Below, piece by piece: positions 28,792 through 38,028 of a stretch of DNA of 64,000 nucleotides. Source of the DNA: Tatlockia sp. Its GTDB lineage: Bacteria > Pseudomonadota > Gammaproteobacteria > Legionellales > Legionellaceae. The stretch covers positions 62,001 to 126,000 of the forward strand of contig JACCWI010000059.1 in NCBI GenBank assembly GCA_013697725.1, in the 5' to 3' direction. The notes below the pieces were generated by a model that saw only the letters and a list, made by a program, of their open reading frames with translations, was not told the DNA's origin and did not search any database. A program made the translations under genes and the position numbers. Within the stretch, counting starts at the first letter, position 1; every line of letters begins with the position of its first letter.

Positions 28792-31700
28792 ATGTTAAAA
28801 GATAGTTTACAACGTGCCCAGGCCACTGATCCCAGCCAGTCTTTTATTGTTCAAGCACCAGCAGGCTCAGGTAAGACAGAAATTTTAACCCAACGTTATT
28901 TAAGATTATTGGGAAAAGTAAAGGCTCCTGAACAAATTGTTGCGCTGACTTTTACCCGCAAAGCCGCTTTAGAAATGCGTGAGCGAATTATTAGAGCCTT
29001 GCAGAGCGTTGCGGCTGGTGAACAAGCCCAATCGCCGCATCAACAGCAAACTTTTGACTATGCCGCCCTGGCTTTAGCACGCGCCCAAACAGAAAATTGG
29101 CAAATTCTTAATCAAACGGGACGCTTGCGCATTGTAACCATTGATTCGCTATGCCAAATGCTCTCACAGGCTATTCCCTTAGATGAACAACAAATTCCTT
29201 ATGCGCAAATCACTGATAATCCCCAGATATTTTATCAAAAGGCGGCTCGGCAATGTTTAAGTTATGCGCTAGGGGAACCTGAGCTGCAATCCGCTTTGAA
29301 ATGTTTATTGATGCATTTGGATAATCGCCAAGATAGGCTGCTTGAGTTATTTATAGCGCTTCTGGGAAAGCGCGAGCAATGGCTGCCTTCGTTGTATCTG
29401 GCACGTGAGCAAGAAAAATCGACCTATGAGCAAATGTTAGCTTCTATTGTGCAACATGAACTCGCTCGTTTTCAAAGCCAGGTTCCACCTAAGCAAGCTG
29501 AGATCTTATGTTCGCTTTCACGCCAAATTGCTTTAATTGAAAATAATTCAAAATCACCGCGCTATGCGCTAATCAATTGGCAGTATTTCAACCAAATCGA
29601 TAGAGATTCCGCTGCTGGTTTAGCGGCCTTAGTGTTAACCTCTGATGATAAATTAAGAAAAAGCTTTGACCATCACGTGGGCCTTAAGCGCGGTGCTTGT
29701 GAAGATTCGGTTTACAATAAGTTAAAAGCTCAGTCAAAAGAATTACTGGCAAGTTTAGCCTTAGAACCTGATTTCCTAAATGCTCTAATTGCTATTAAAA
29801 ATTTACCAGACCCTCATTATGATCCTGACCAATGGCAAGTTTTACAAGCTTTATTTCACTTACTGCCTTTTTTAGTAGGCCATTTACAATTGGTTTTTTC
29901 TGAACAAAATGAAGTGGATTTTTCAGCCATTTCTCAACAAGCATTGATTGCTCTAGGCGATGAGGATCAGCCTACCGATCTCGCACTTTATCTGGATAAT
30001 AATATTCAGCATTTATTAGTGGATGAATTTCAAGACACTTCTATTCAACAATACCAACTATTAAGTCATTTGGTGCGAGGTTGGCAACCGGAAGATGGAC
30101 GAACTTTATTTATCGTCGGTGATCCGATGCAATCAATTTATCGTTTTCGTCAGGCAGAGGTTGGCCTTTTTTTAAAGGCTAAAAAAAATGGCCTTGGGCC
30201 AGTAACACTTAAAAGCTTGGAACTCTGTTGTAATTTTCGCTCGACACCCAGCATAATCAATTGGGTTAATAGCCAATTCCAAAGAATTTTTCCTCAAAGA
30301 GATGACATCGAATCAGGAGCCATTTCATTTCATTTTGCTGTAAACGTGCAGGAGGATTGCGCCGAGACTTATGTCAAAGCGTTCCAACTACCCAATCGAA
30401 AACGTGAAGCTTTAGCGATTACTGAAACAGTGAAGGAGCTTTTGCAAAATCACCCTAATGATAATCTTGCAATCCTCGTTCGCTCTCGAAATCAATTAAC
30501 TGAGATAACAACCGCCTTACGTGAGCAACAAATTCCTTTTCAAGGTGTTGAGATTGAACATTTGGCAAAGCTTTCTCATCTTCGTGATCTCTGGTCTTTA
30601 ACTCAAGCCCTACTTCTACCTGCCAACCGTTTAGCCTGGCTTGCTTTATTGCGCAGTCCTTTTTGCGGTTTAATGCTTAATGACATTTTTATTCTTGCCA
30701 ATTTTGATAAAAGAAAATCCATTTTATACGCTCTTGCCAATTTAGAGAATATAAGCAATCTAAGCGAAGACGGACGTTGCCGCGCCCAATTTATTTATTC
30801 GGTACTAAGCCAAACACTTGCCTGCCGTCATCAAGAGTCGCTTAGTGACTGGGTTGCTCATACTCTGAAAAATTTACAAGTTGATTTAATTCTTAATGAG
30901 ATCCAGCAAAATGATTTGGAACAGTATTGGCTAATTCTTGATCGTTTTTCTCGCGCGGGTCAACCGCTGGATTTGGAACAATTTGAAAAAGAATTAGACA
31001 AATTATATTCTCAACGGGTCAATCATTCTCGGCTACAAGTTATGACCATTCATAAATCCAAAGGTTTGGAATTTGATACGGTAATTTTGCCCAGTTTAAG
31101 TGCTTGCAAACATGCTCATGATCAACCCCTGCTGCGCTGGCTAAAATTACCTAGCCAAACTCAAAAAGAAGTTTTTCTGGTTTCACCCATCAAAGCTGCA
31201 GATAGTGAAGTCTGTCTTGTTTATAATTATTTAGCCAAACTTGATGCAGAGAAAGAGAGTTATGAATTACAGCGGCTTTTTTATGTTGCTGCAACACGTG
31301 CTAAAAAGCGGCTTTATCTCTTTGATAACCAAAACAAGGAGAGAAAGAATTCTTTTCGTAATTTATTGAAAGATCAGGAATTTATCTCAAATGATAAGGA
31401 AGAAGCCTGCATTAGTGAGGAACTCCTAGAGCCCACCCTTTCTCGTTTACCTGTAAATTTTTACGTTAATCTACCTAAGATGCCCGTTTTGCAGACCAAC
31501 TCTCTTCAAAGTATTTCTCTAGATTCCACTGCGCGTCATTTAGGAATTATTTGTCATGAATTACTGCAATGGATTTGCGATAAGCATCCCGAGTCCATTG
31601 AAAAATTACCTTGGGCGATGGTTGTTAATCGCTTAAGAAGTTTAGGTTTTTCTAAACACGAACAACAAGAGTCATTAAAGCTAATGCGGCAGCAGCTTGA

Positions 31701-32013
31701 TAACTTATTTAGCAACCCAATTGGACAATGGCTTACTAAAGCTCATAAGGACGAACAAAACGAATATGAGCTTTTAGTTAACATACAAGGCTTGCCGGCT
31801 ACACGAATTATTGATAGAACCTTTATCGATCAAGGTACACGCTGGGTTATTGATTTCAAAACAGGAACTGATGACGATCAAACACAAACTCACCATCGGC
31901 ATCAGGTTAATCTCTATGCTGAATTATTAGCAACGAAATCTGCAGAATCTATCCGTTGTGGACTTTATTATTTGGCCAGTGGAAAATGGGTGAACTGGAC
32001 CTATTTGAACTAA
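28792..32013 (+). CDS. AddA/RecB-like UvrD-family helicase-nuclease
   Basis: A 1073-residue superfamily 1A helicase with a C-terminal PD-(D/E)XK nuclease domain, expected to act in double-strand-break processing. Helicase motifs in order: Walker A APAGSGKT (22-29), LTFTRKAALEM, DEFQDTS near 410, VGDPMQSIYRFR, CCNFRST, VMTIHKSKGLEFDTV and YVAATRAKKRLYL. The nuclease domain at the C-terminus has GIICHELLQW and the catalytic IDFKTG. AddA normally works with AddB, but no AddB-like gene is adjacent: upstream is lysAC and downstream apbC. AAGGGGAC precedes the ATG. Family is certain; complex partner unknown. Confidence 0.9.
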   Translation: MLKDSLQRAQATDPSQSFIVQAPAGSGKTEILTQRYLRLLGKVKAPEQIVALTFTRKAALEMRERIIRALQSVAAGEQAQSPHQQQTFDYAALALARAQTENWQILNQTGRLRIVTIDSLCQMLSQAIPLDEQQIPYAQITDNPQIFYQKAARQCLSYALGEPELQSALKCLLMHLDNRQDRLLELFIALLGKREQWLPSLYLAREQEKSTYEQMLASIVQHELARFQSQVPPKQAEILCSLSRQIALIENNSKSPRYALINWQYFNQIDRDSAAGLAALVLTSDDKLRKSFDHHVGLKRGACEDSVYNKLKAQSKELLASLALEPDFLNALIAIKNLPDPHYDPDQWQVLQALFHLLPFLVGHLQLVFSEQNEVDFSAISQQALIALGDEDQPTDLALYLDNNIQHLLVDEFQDTSIQQYQLLSHLVRGWQPEDGRTLFIVGDPMQSIYRFRQAEVGLFLKAKKNGLGPVTLKSLELCCNFRSTPSIINWVNSQFQRIFPQRDDIESGAISFHFAVNVQEDCAETYVKAFQLPNRKREALAITETVKELLQNHPNDNLAILVRSRNQLTEITTALREQQIPFQGVEIEHLAKLSHLRDLWSLTQALLLPANRLAWLALLRSPFCGLMLNDIFILANFDKRKSILYALANLENISNLSEDGRCRAQFIYSVLSQTLACRHQESLSDWVAHTLKNLQVDLILNEIQQNDLEQYWLILDRFSRAGQPLDLEQFEKELDKLYSQRVNHSRLQVMTIHKSKGLEFDTVILPSLSACKHAHDQPLLRWLKLPSQTQKEVFLVSPIKAADSEVCLVYNYLAKLDAEKESYELQRLFYVAATRAKKRLYLFDNQNKERKNSFRNLLKDQEFISNDKEEACISEELLEPTLSRLPVNFYVNLPKMPVLQTNSLQSISLDSTARHLGIICHELLQWICDKHPESIEKLPWAMVVNRLRSLGFSKHEQQESLKLMRQQLDNLFSNPIGQWLTKAHKDEQNEYELLVNIQGLPATRIIDRTFIDQGTRWVIDFKTGTDDDQTQTHHRHQVNLYAELLATKSAESIRCGLYYLASGKWVNWTYLN

Positions 32014-32023
32014 TTTTGGAAAA

Positions 32024-33103
32024 ATGATGACTATTGAGAATTTATTAAGTGAAATACTCGATTCAACTAAAGATAAAATGCTTGGTTTATCTCCTTATGA
32101 TTTAGGTATTAAAGCAAAATTCACTGTCGTTAGGCAGCAAATTAATTTAGATTTAGAAGCCGGATTCCCCACCAAACTATTTGAAAAAAGTCTCCTACCT
32201 GAACTGCAACAGGCTTGTGAACAAGCGCTTAAAGGGTACCAGGTTAAGCTCAATCTTAAATCTTGCATTCGACCCCATCGCACACAGCTTGTAGGTCAAA
32301 GTCTTCGCGGTGTTAAAAACACGATTGCCATAGCCTCAGGAAAAGGGGGGGTTGGCAAATCAACAGTTGCTGTCAATTTAGCCTTAGCCCTCGCTCGCGC
32401 TGGCGCCCGCGTTGGCCTTCTTGATGCTGACATTTATGGACCTAGCATTCCGCTTATGCTTGGAAAAAGCGAACCTGTGGAAGTTAAAGATGAACGTTAC
32501 TTACCTGTTATGGCGCATGGGATTCAAGCTATGTCTATTGGTTATTTAACCGACAGTGGGCAAGCATTAATTTGGCGTGGACCTATGTTGGCAAAATCTA
32601 TGATTCAAATGCTTGATCTTACTTTATGGGACGATCTTGATTATTTATTTATCGATTTGCCACCCGGAACAGGCGATATTCAACTAAGCCTTGTACAGAA
32701 AATTCCCTTAACTGGGGCACTAATTGTTACTACTCCGCAAAATGTTGCAACGCTTGATGCGCAAAAGGCAATTAAAATGTTTGAACACACAAACATCAAT
32801 GTTCTTGGACTTATCGAAAACATGTCTTTACATCATTGCAGTCAATGTGGCCATCAAGAAGCGATTTTTGGCTCAGGCGGCGGTAAGCAATTAAGCGACT
32901 CATTTAATGTTGAAATGCTTGGCCAATTGCCACTCGATCAACAAATTGCGAGAGACTGTGATCAAGGCTTACCAACAACTGCTCAAGAAAATAATGACTT
33001 AGCTAAGCCTTTTAACCAAGCCGCGCTGCGGATGGCGATTGCTTTGGCAGCAAAACCTTTAAATTATGCCGATAAATTTCCTGGTATTGTGGTTGAATCT
33101 TAA
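32024..33103 (+). CDS. apbC: Iron-sulfur cluster carrier ATPase ApbC/Mrp
   Basis: A P-loop ATPase of the Mrp/NBP35 family that carries and transfers Fe-S clusters to target enzymes. The 359 residues consist of a short N-terminal MIP18-like domain (about 1-85) and the ATPase. The deviant Walker A is ASGKGGVGKST near 105-115, Walker A' LLDADIYGPS follows, and FIDLPPGTGD is the switch region. The cluster-binding CSQC motif is in the C-terminal half (HHCSQCGHQ). It starts ten bases after the AddA-like gene and is probably cotranscribed. The P-loop codons contain a run of seven G. Confidence 0.94.
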   Translation: MMTIENLLSEILDSTKDKMLGLSPYDLGIKAKFTVVRQQINLDLEAGFPTKLFEKSLLPELQQACEQALKGYQVKLNLKSCIRPHRTQLVGQSLRGVKNTIAIASGKGGVGKSTVAVNLALALARAGARVGLLDADIYGPSIPLMLGKSEPVEVKDERYLPVMAHGIQAMSIGYLTDSGQALIWRGPMLAKSMIQMLDLTLWDDLDYLFIDLPPGTGDIQLSLVQKIPLTGALIVTTPQNVATLDAQKAIKMFEHTNINVLGLIENMSLHHCSQCGHQEAIFGSGGGKQLSDSFNVEMLGQLPLDQQIARDCDQGLPTTAQENNDLAKPFNQAALRMAIALAAKPLNYADKFPGIVVES

Positions 33104-33146
33104 TCGGTTTGTTTAAAGCCAGATAATAAATCCAGCTAGTGATTCC

Positions 33147-33174
33147 TTAACGGGCTTGAATTCCATGCTATACT
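33147..33174 (+). promoter_or_regulatory. parE promoter with extended -10
   Basis: TTAACG, 16 bases, TATACT, with the extended-10 TGC directly before. It lies 44 bases before the parE ATG. Confidence 0.6.
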
Positions 33175-33218
33175 TTGAAGTTCTTAGCCTGCGGCAAGTT
33201 TTACAGAGAGTATTTTGA

Positions 33219-35099
33219 ATGTCTGAAAATTACACAGCTGATGCGATTGAGGTCTTAAGCGGCCTAGAACCCGTACAACGTCGTCCAGGCATGTACACCG
33301 ATACTACCCGACCTAATCATCTTGCCCAAGAAGTCATCGACAACAGCGTTGATGAAGTCATTGCCGGTTTTGCTAGCCAAATTCTTGTCAGGCTTCATGA
33401 AGATGGTTCGGTTGAAGTAGAGGACAATGGCCGTGGTATGCCTGTTGATCTACATCCTCAGCTCGGCCTTAGCGGCGTAGAAGTGATTATGACTCGCTTA
33501 CATGCGGGCGGTAAATTCTCAGACAAAACCTATAGTTTCTCCGGCGGCTTGCATGGCGTTGGCGTCTCTGTGGTCAATGCACTCTCGGATCGAGTGGAAG
33601 TTACAATTAAACGTAATGGGCTAATCTATAGCATGGTTTTTGCCAATGGCGATAAAGTCGTTGAGCTTAACGAAATAGGAACGACCAAAAAACGCGATAC
33701 AGGTACAGTCATTCGCTTTTGGCCCAATGCTAAATATTTTGATACGACCAAAATTTCCCTGAAGCAATTAACTCATGTTTTAAGAGCAAAGGCCGTGCTC
33801 TGCCCTGGCTTAGCGATGACTTTCATTAATATGGCCACTAAAGAAGAGATGCATTGGTTATATGAAAAAGGGCTTGCTGACTATTTGCGTCAGTCGCTAC
33901 CTTCAGATTATTTCCCTGAAGAACCTTTCAGCGGAGAATTCACTTCGGCTGATGCCACTGCCGAATGGGCTTTGGCATGGCTACCTACAGGTTCTGGCAG
34001 TTTAAGTGAAAGTTATGTTAATTTAATCCCCACTATCCAGGGCGGCACGCATGTTAATGGCTTACGTACCGGTCTTCACGAGGCTTTGGCTGCTTTTTGC
34101 GAATTAAGAAACCTCCTTCCTCGCGGAGTTAAATTAACAGCTGATGATCTTTGGGAACCTTGCCATTACGTGCTTTCAGTCAAAATGAAAGAACCGCAAT
34201 TTGCAGGTCAAACCAAAGAGCGCCTAAGCTCAAGACAAACAGCAGGTTTTGTTAGTTCTGTTATCAAAGATGCATTTGCACTTTGGTTAAATCAACACCG
34301 TAATCAAGGTGAAGCCTTAGCAGCCTTTGCTATAGAGCGCGCCCAAAAACGTCTTCGCCAGTCAAAACAAGTAGCAAGAAAGCGCGTTAGCCAAGGCCCT
34401 GCTTTGCCGGGTAAACTCGCAGATTGCCTACAACAGGATCTAAACCAGGCCGAATTGTTTCTGGTTGAAGGCGATTCGGCAGGTGGATCTGCGAAGCAGG
34501 CGCGCAATAAGGATTTTCAAGCAATTTTACCTTTACGTGGCAAAATCCTTAACACTTGGGAGGTTGACTCGTCGCAAGTCTTAGCTTCGCAAGAAATTCA
34601 TGATATTTCAGTCGCTCTTGGCGTTGATCCAGGATCTGATGATTTAAGCGGCCTGCGCTATGGCAAGCTCTGCATTCTCGCCGATGCGGATTCAGATGGT
34701 GCGCATATCGCCACACTTATCTGTGCCCTATTCTTACGCCATTTTAAACCGCTAGTGCTGGCTGGCCATGTTTTTATTGCTATGCCGCCTCTTTATCGCA
34801 TCGATGCGGGTAAAATTGTCCACTACGCATTGGATAATGAAGAAAAAGAAAAAATAATTGCTCAACTTAAGCAAACCTCCAAAGCAAAGATAAATGTTCA
34901 ACGCTTCAAGGGCTTAGGCGAAATGAATCCTATCCAACTTCGGGAAACCACTATGGATCCTAATACTAGACGCCTGGTGCAGCTAACTCTAGAAGATGAG
35001 CCTACTACAATGGCGCTCATGGACATGATGCTTGCAAAAAAACGTGCTGGCGATCGTAAAATCTGGTTAGAATCAAAGGGAAGCCTTGCCGAAATCTAA
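33219..35099 (+). CDS. parE: DNA topoisomerase IV subunit B
   Basis: The ATPase subunit of the type IIA topoisomerase that decatenates chromosomes; a target of aminocoumarins and, with ParC, fluoroquinolones. The 626 residues (E. coli 630) carry the GHKL ATPase motifs DNSVDEV near 42, EDNGRGMP near 69 and SGGLHGVG near 108. The TOPRIM motif LVEGDSAGGSAKQAR is near 413 and DADSDGAH follows. The N-terminus YTADAIEVLSGLEPV is of ParE rather than GyrB type, and the length excludes the longer GyrB. It has its own promoter. parC is not in the window. Confidence 0.96.
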   Translation: MSENYTADAIEVLSGLEPVQRRPGMYTDTTRPNHLAQEVIDNSVDEVIAGFASQILVRLHEDGSVEVEDNGRGMPVDLHPQLGLSGVEVIMTRLHAGGKFSDKTYSFSGGLHGVGVSVVNALSDRVEVTIKRNGLIYSMVFANGDKVVELNEIGTTKKRDTGTVIRFWPNAKYFDTTKISLKQLTHVLRAKAVLCPGLAMTFINMATKEEMHWLYEKGLADYLRQSLPSDYFPEEPFSGEFTSADATAEWALAWLPTGSGSLSESYVNLIPTIQGGTHVNGLRTGLHEALAAFCELRNLLPRGVKLTADDLWEPCHYVLSVKMKEPQFAGQTKERLSSRQTAGFVSSVIKDAFALWLNQHRNQGEALAAFAIERAQKRLRQSKQVARKRVSQGPALPGKLADCLQQDLNQAELFLVEGDSAGGSAKQARNKDFQAILPLRGKILNTWEVDSSQVLASQEIHDISVALGVDPGSDDLSGLRYGKLCILADADSDGAHIATLICALFLRHFKPLVLAGHVFIAMPPLYRIDAGKIVHYALDNEEKEKIIAQLKQTSKAKINVQRFKGLGEMNPIQLRETTMDPNTRRLVQLTLEDEPTTMALMDMMLAKKRAGDRKIWLESKGSLAEI

Positions 35100-35181
35100 A
35101 ATTTTATTTTCTAAATTATAATTAAATCTTTAATTAATATTGGACTGCTATAATTCAATATAGACAATTAATGGGTTAATT

Positions 35182-36351
35182 ATGAAAACTAAAGTTGATT
35201 ATGTTTCTGCAACTCGAGAAATTATCAAAAATACTAAAATACTTTCACAAGATTATAAACAACTACCCGACCTGGGCGAGCTTTTTGTAAAATTATTGCA
35301 AATTCTTAAAGCGATAAATGCTTTAAGCATTAGAGACTTAGCTCTTATTAAAATTCAATTTGAATTAAAAAGAAAAAATAAGCCCAAATATTTTATTCCA
35401 CCGGCCTTTGGCGCTCTTATGAACCTTACTCAAGAATCATTATATAAATATTATACTGATTGTCTTTCTAAAAATAAAAAAAATCCCTCGGCTGATCAAA
35501 AAGTAGAGCTTTATGCAGCATTAGTCTCAAACTTAAGTATTGACGATAATCTCTTTCATATAATTGACTTTATTAATGAAAATTATATAAAACATATATC
35601 CTCTCAATATGGCCAAGAAAGCTTTGCTCTTTTTATTGGCCTAATTTGCCTGGAAAAAAAGCAGTTGATGCCCTCAGATAAGATCTCAACAACAATAGAT
35701 GTAGTTAAGGAATTTATTCAAATATATAATAGTGCAAATGAAAAACTCAACGCTTATAAAGCACGCTTAGAGAAAATAATTATCGAAGATTTTTTTGCTA
35801 ATCAAGAACATTATGAAAAAATCATAAATTTAGACGGCAATAAAATCTTTGTTAATGATGACATCTATTCTGACGATCGTAGGACACAAATTAAAGGATT
35901 AATCAGAATGCTTTCTCATAAAGAGCTTCGAAAACAACTTATTGAAAAAGAAGAAGATATTTTCCTCCCGAAAAAAGCCGGCGAGTTTTCTTCAATAATA
36001 ATTGATGAGCTTGAGAGGTATGCAATTGTTTTAGAAGCAAAGGAAAGGTTAAATGATCCTAGGCAAAGCCCTTTAGAAAGAATGAAATCAACTTACAATT
36101 TAATCGAAAAAAATAATTCAATTTTAACTAAAAGCCGTGACAGTTTTTATATGACCTTAATTAAAGGGGTGCTTTCTTTACTTAGTGGAGGATTGGCAAT
36201 TCCTTTTTTATGGGTTGACGAGGATGATGATGTGATCAGTCATTTTAATAGCAAACAATTGTTCTTTAGTGAGTCACCGAAGATTAAAGAGGTAAAAGAG
36301 GTAAAAGAAATAGATTCTGATGATCAGGAAAAAAACAAGCCTAAAATCTAA
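35182..36351 (+). CDS. Hypothetical protein with one hydrophobic segment, possible effector
   Basis: I do not recognise this 389-residue protein. It is Lys/Asn/Ile-rich and mostly helical in appearance, with no N-terminal signal sequence. One hydrophobic segment lies near residues 327-350 (MTLIKGVLSLLSGGLAIPFLW), followed by an acidic stretch (DEDDD) and a charged tail with repeated KEVKE and Glu/Asp-rich residues. Base composition is more AT-rich than in the flanking parE. ATG 35182 has a GGG upstream. Lone position, composition and charged C-terminus fit a Dot/Icm substrate, but this is a guess. Confidence 0.6.
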   Translation: MKTKVDYVSATREIIKNTKILSQDYKQLPDLGELFVKLLQILKAINALSIRDLALIKIQFELKRKNKPKYFIPPAFGALMNLTQESLYKYYTDCLSKNKKNPSADQKVELYAALVSNLSIDDNLFHIIDFINENYIKHISSQYGQESFALFIGLICLEKKQLMPSDKISTTIDVVKEFIQIYNSANEKLNAYKARLEKIIIEDFFANQEHYEKIINLDGNKIFVNDDIYSDDRRTQIKGLIRMLSHKELRKQLIEKEEDIFLPKKAGEFSSIIIDELERYAIVLEAKERLNDPRQSPLERMKSTYNLIEKNNSILTKSRDSFYMTLIKGVLSLLSGGLAIPFLWVDEDDDVISHFNSKQLFFSESPKIKEVKEVKEIDSDDQEKNKPKI

Positions 36352-36410
36352 TTTTCAAACCATGTAGGCTAAGAAATCCACCGAGAATTAGTTCAGTGGA
36401 TAGTCAGAAA

Positions 36411-36602
36411 TTAATTATTAGTTACCTCATCAATTTTTTCACCGGCTTTTTGCATTGGCCCTTTATTTTCTAATTTGTCTTTTATCGATTGCACTTTATT
36501 GTCAATTTTCTTACCTTTAGTTTCTGCAGGTCCTTGTTGGCAGCTTGTTAGTAAAAGGCTCAGAGTCATAGCGCCAAGAAACAATTTTACAAATTTATTC
36601 AT
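36411..36602 (-). CDS. Entericidin-like small lipoprotein
   Basis: A 63-residue protein with lipobox LTSC (Cys at residue 21) after a hydrophobic signal. The short charged mature part (KKIDNKVQSIKDKLENKG) is helical and amphipathic. It resembles small stress-induced lipoproteins of the entericidin and YtxH-like kind by layout only. It is the last of three minus-strand genes (37210, 36687, 36411) that look like one envelope-stress unit. Specific function unknown. Confidence 0.7.
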   Translation of the reverse strand: MNKFVKLFLGAMTLSLLLTSCQQGPAETKGKKIDNKVQSIKDKLENKGPMQKAGEKIDEVTNN

Positions 36603-36634
36603 ATTTTTCTCACAATTTTTTTAAATTTGGTTGC

Positions 36635-36665
36635 TGATTAGTAAGCGCAATACACTTACTAATCA
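36635..36665. repeat. 11-bp perfect inverted repeat
   Basis: TGATTAGTAAG, nine-base spacer, CTTACTAATCA, between the glycine-zipper stress gene and the small lipoprotein gene. On the minus strand a T-run precedes rather than follows it, so it is not a standard terminator. It may be an RNA-stability hairpin or an operator. Confidence 0.6.
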
Positions 36666-36686
36666 AAAAAACCATACGTATCTGAA

Positions 36687-37190
36687 TTACAACTGACTGT
36701 ATTTTTTCCAATCGGTATCAAGCGATACCGCGGGATTTGTTTCGTTAACACCTAAAACAATACCGCCAGATTTAATACCTGTTTCATAGACATGGGCTTT
36801 ATCTTCCGGGATTCCCCAACCAATTAACGCACCAACCAAGCCGCCCGTTAAGCCACCAGCTCCGGCTCCTGCCAATCCCGCTGCAAGAGGTCCGGCAATA
36901 ATAATACCTAACCCTGGCAGAACGAGACTTGTACCTATGGCCGCAATAGCAGCAACAAGACCACCAATTGCTGCACCAGTTACGCTGCCAATGCCTAAAC
37001 CTTCAGTGGCCTTTGATTCTTCTTTAACTAATACAGAACCATAATATTTTTTACGAGAATCTTCTGACATGATTACGTTAATATCTTTAGGTGTATAGCC
37101 TTTAGAAAGTGCTTCTTCATAGGCTTTTTCAGCTGCCTCTACATCTTTGAAAAGATGAGTAGTTACTAAGAGATCTTTTGTATCTGACAT
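36687..37190 (-). CDS. General-stress-type protein with glycine-zipper hydrophobic core
   Basis: A 167-residue protein. Residues 1-50 have an alpha/beta pattern like the YflT/general stress protein 17M type (VTTHLFKDVEAAEKAYEEAL, PKDINVIMSE). Residues about 68-130 are a long Gly/Ala-rich hydrophobic region with repeated G-x-x-x-G spacing (GLVAAIAAIG, GLAGAGAGGLTGGLVGALIG), likely inserting in membrane. The end (GIKSGGIVLGVNE) resembles the same stress family. It sits 19 bases downstream of the ElaB-like gene, so the two are probably one transcript. Similar proteins are typically stress- or stationary-phase induced; the biochemical role is unknown. Confidence 0.75.
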   Translation of the reverse strand: MSDTKDLLVTTHLFKDVEAAEKAYEEALSKGYTPKDINVIMSEDSRKKYYGSVLVKEESKATEGLGIGSVTGAAIGGLVAAIAAIGTSLVLPGLGIIIAGPLAAGLAGAGAGGLTGGLVGALIGWGIPEDKAHVYETGIKSGGIVLGVNETNPAVSLDTDWKKYSQL

Positions 37191-37209
37191 AATAAATCCT
37201 TAAAATAGT

Positions 37210-37482
37210 TTATTTATTTAGTAATAAAGAAAGTAAAAAACCTACACCGCCGGCAACCAATAAAGAGGATAAGGGTTGTTCTTTTACTTTAGTGATTAAT
37301 TCATCTGAATAATCAGAAACTTTATCTTCAATTTGATTAATTTTTTTCTTACCTTCCTCGTATAAATTACAGGCATTATTAGCAAGCTGAGAAGTTAATG
37401 ATTCGACTTCATTTTTGCCTTCATTATATAGGTCCTTAGCTTTATTTTTTGCGTCATTATTTAATTCATTTAGATTTGTCAT
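37210..37482 (-). CDS. ElaB/YqjD/DUF883-like membrane-anchored protein
   Basis: A 90-residue protein: a charged helical or coiled-coil N-terminal part (residues 1-65) and a single C-terminal hydrophobic segment (SLLVAGGVGFLLSLLL). This is the layout of ElaB/YqjD, stationary-phase inner-membrane proteins that bind ribosomes in E. coli. AGGAG lies before the ATG. It is the first gene of a likely three-gene unit with the stress protein and small lipoprotein. Family match is by architecture. Confidence 0.75.
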   Translation of the reverse strand: MTNLNELNNDAKNKAKDLYNEGKNEVESLTSQLANNACNLYEEGKKKINQIEDKVSDYSDELITKVKEQPLSSLLVAGGVGFLLSLLLNK

Positions 37483-37599
37483 CTTAGCTCCTTATGAAAT
37501 TCAGTTTGTAATAATTTTCTAAAATTAATAAAGCTTAGACATAAATTAATTTGTCTTTTTCAAATCCTTTTTAAAAATTTCGCTCTAAATCCATCCATA

Positions 37600-37628
37600 A
37601 TTAAAACATTTTAAATATAGTTTGTCAA
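37600..37628 (-). promoter_or_regulatory. Promoter of the three-gene stress unit
   Basis: On the minus strand TTGACA, 17 bases, TTTAAT, about 118 bases before the ElaB-like ATG. Confidence 0.55.
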
Positions 37629-37664
37629 ATATACTGTGACATTATTTTATATTTTTATTTGACA
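37623..37664. repeat. 9-bp inverted repeat overlapping the -35 box
   Basis: TGTCAAATA and TATTTGACA, separated by 24 bases. One arm contains the -35 of the stress-unit promoter. The other arm offers a second, opposite TTGACA. This could be an operator or paired promoters. Confidence 0.45.
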
Positions 37665-37764
37665 CTTAATGGTCATTGTTTTCAGTCCGGTTGAGAATTT
37701 GGGTTAAATAAACTAATTGCTTTTGGCGAAAAGCCAGATATTCACTTAAAAAATTTACGCAGTT

Positions 37765-37992
37765 TTAATTCTCTTCTTTGCCGATTTCTTCTTTGCTTAG
37801 TTGCTGCTCTTTGTATTTTCGCCAATCATCATCATTTTTAAAAATATAACAACAAGACTGCTCGATAAAATAATCACGGAGACGAATACCAGCCCATTCA
37901 CAATAATCTATAATTTCATTCAATAAGGTTTCACTTATACGCATCCGAAACTGTATTTTTTTTTCTGAGCCAGGTTCTCGTGTTATCAGCAT
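37765..37992 (-). CDS. Ribbon-helix-helix-like small protein
   Basis: A 75-residue protein. KIQFRMRISETLLNEIIDYCEWAGIRLRDYFIEQ reads as a beta-strand and two helices as in RHH DNA-binding proteins, here at residues about 11-45. The C-terminal tail is charged (KEEIGKEEN). GGAGAAG precedes the ATG. It lies 36 bases downstream of the exported protein gene at 38029. It may regulate nearby genes or be an antitoxin-like protein, but no toxin partner is visible. Confidence 0.55.
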   Translation of the reverse strand: MLITREPGSEKKIQFRMRISETLLNEIIDYCEWAGIRLRDYFIEQSCCYIFKNDDDWRKYKEQQLSKEEIGKEEN

Positions 37993-38028
37993 TTATCTTC
38001 TCCGAATATAAGATTTGTGAGGAAATAA

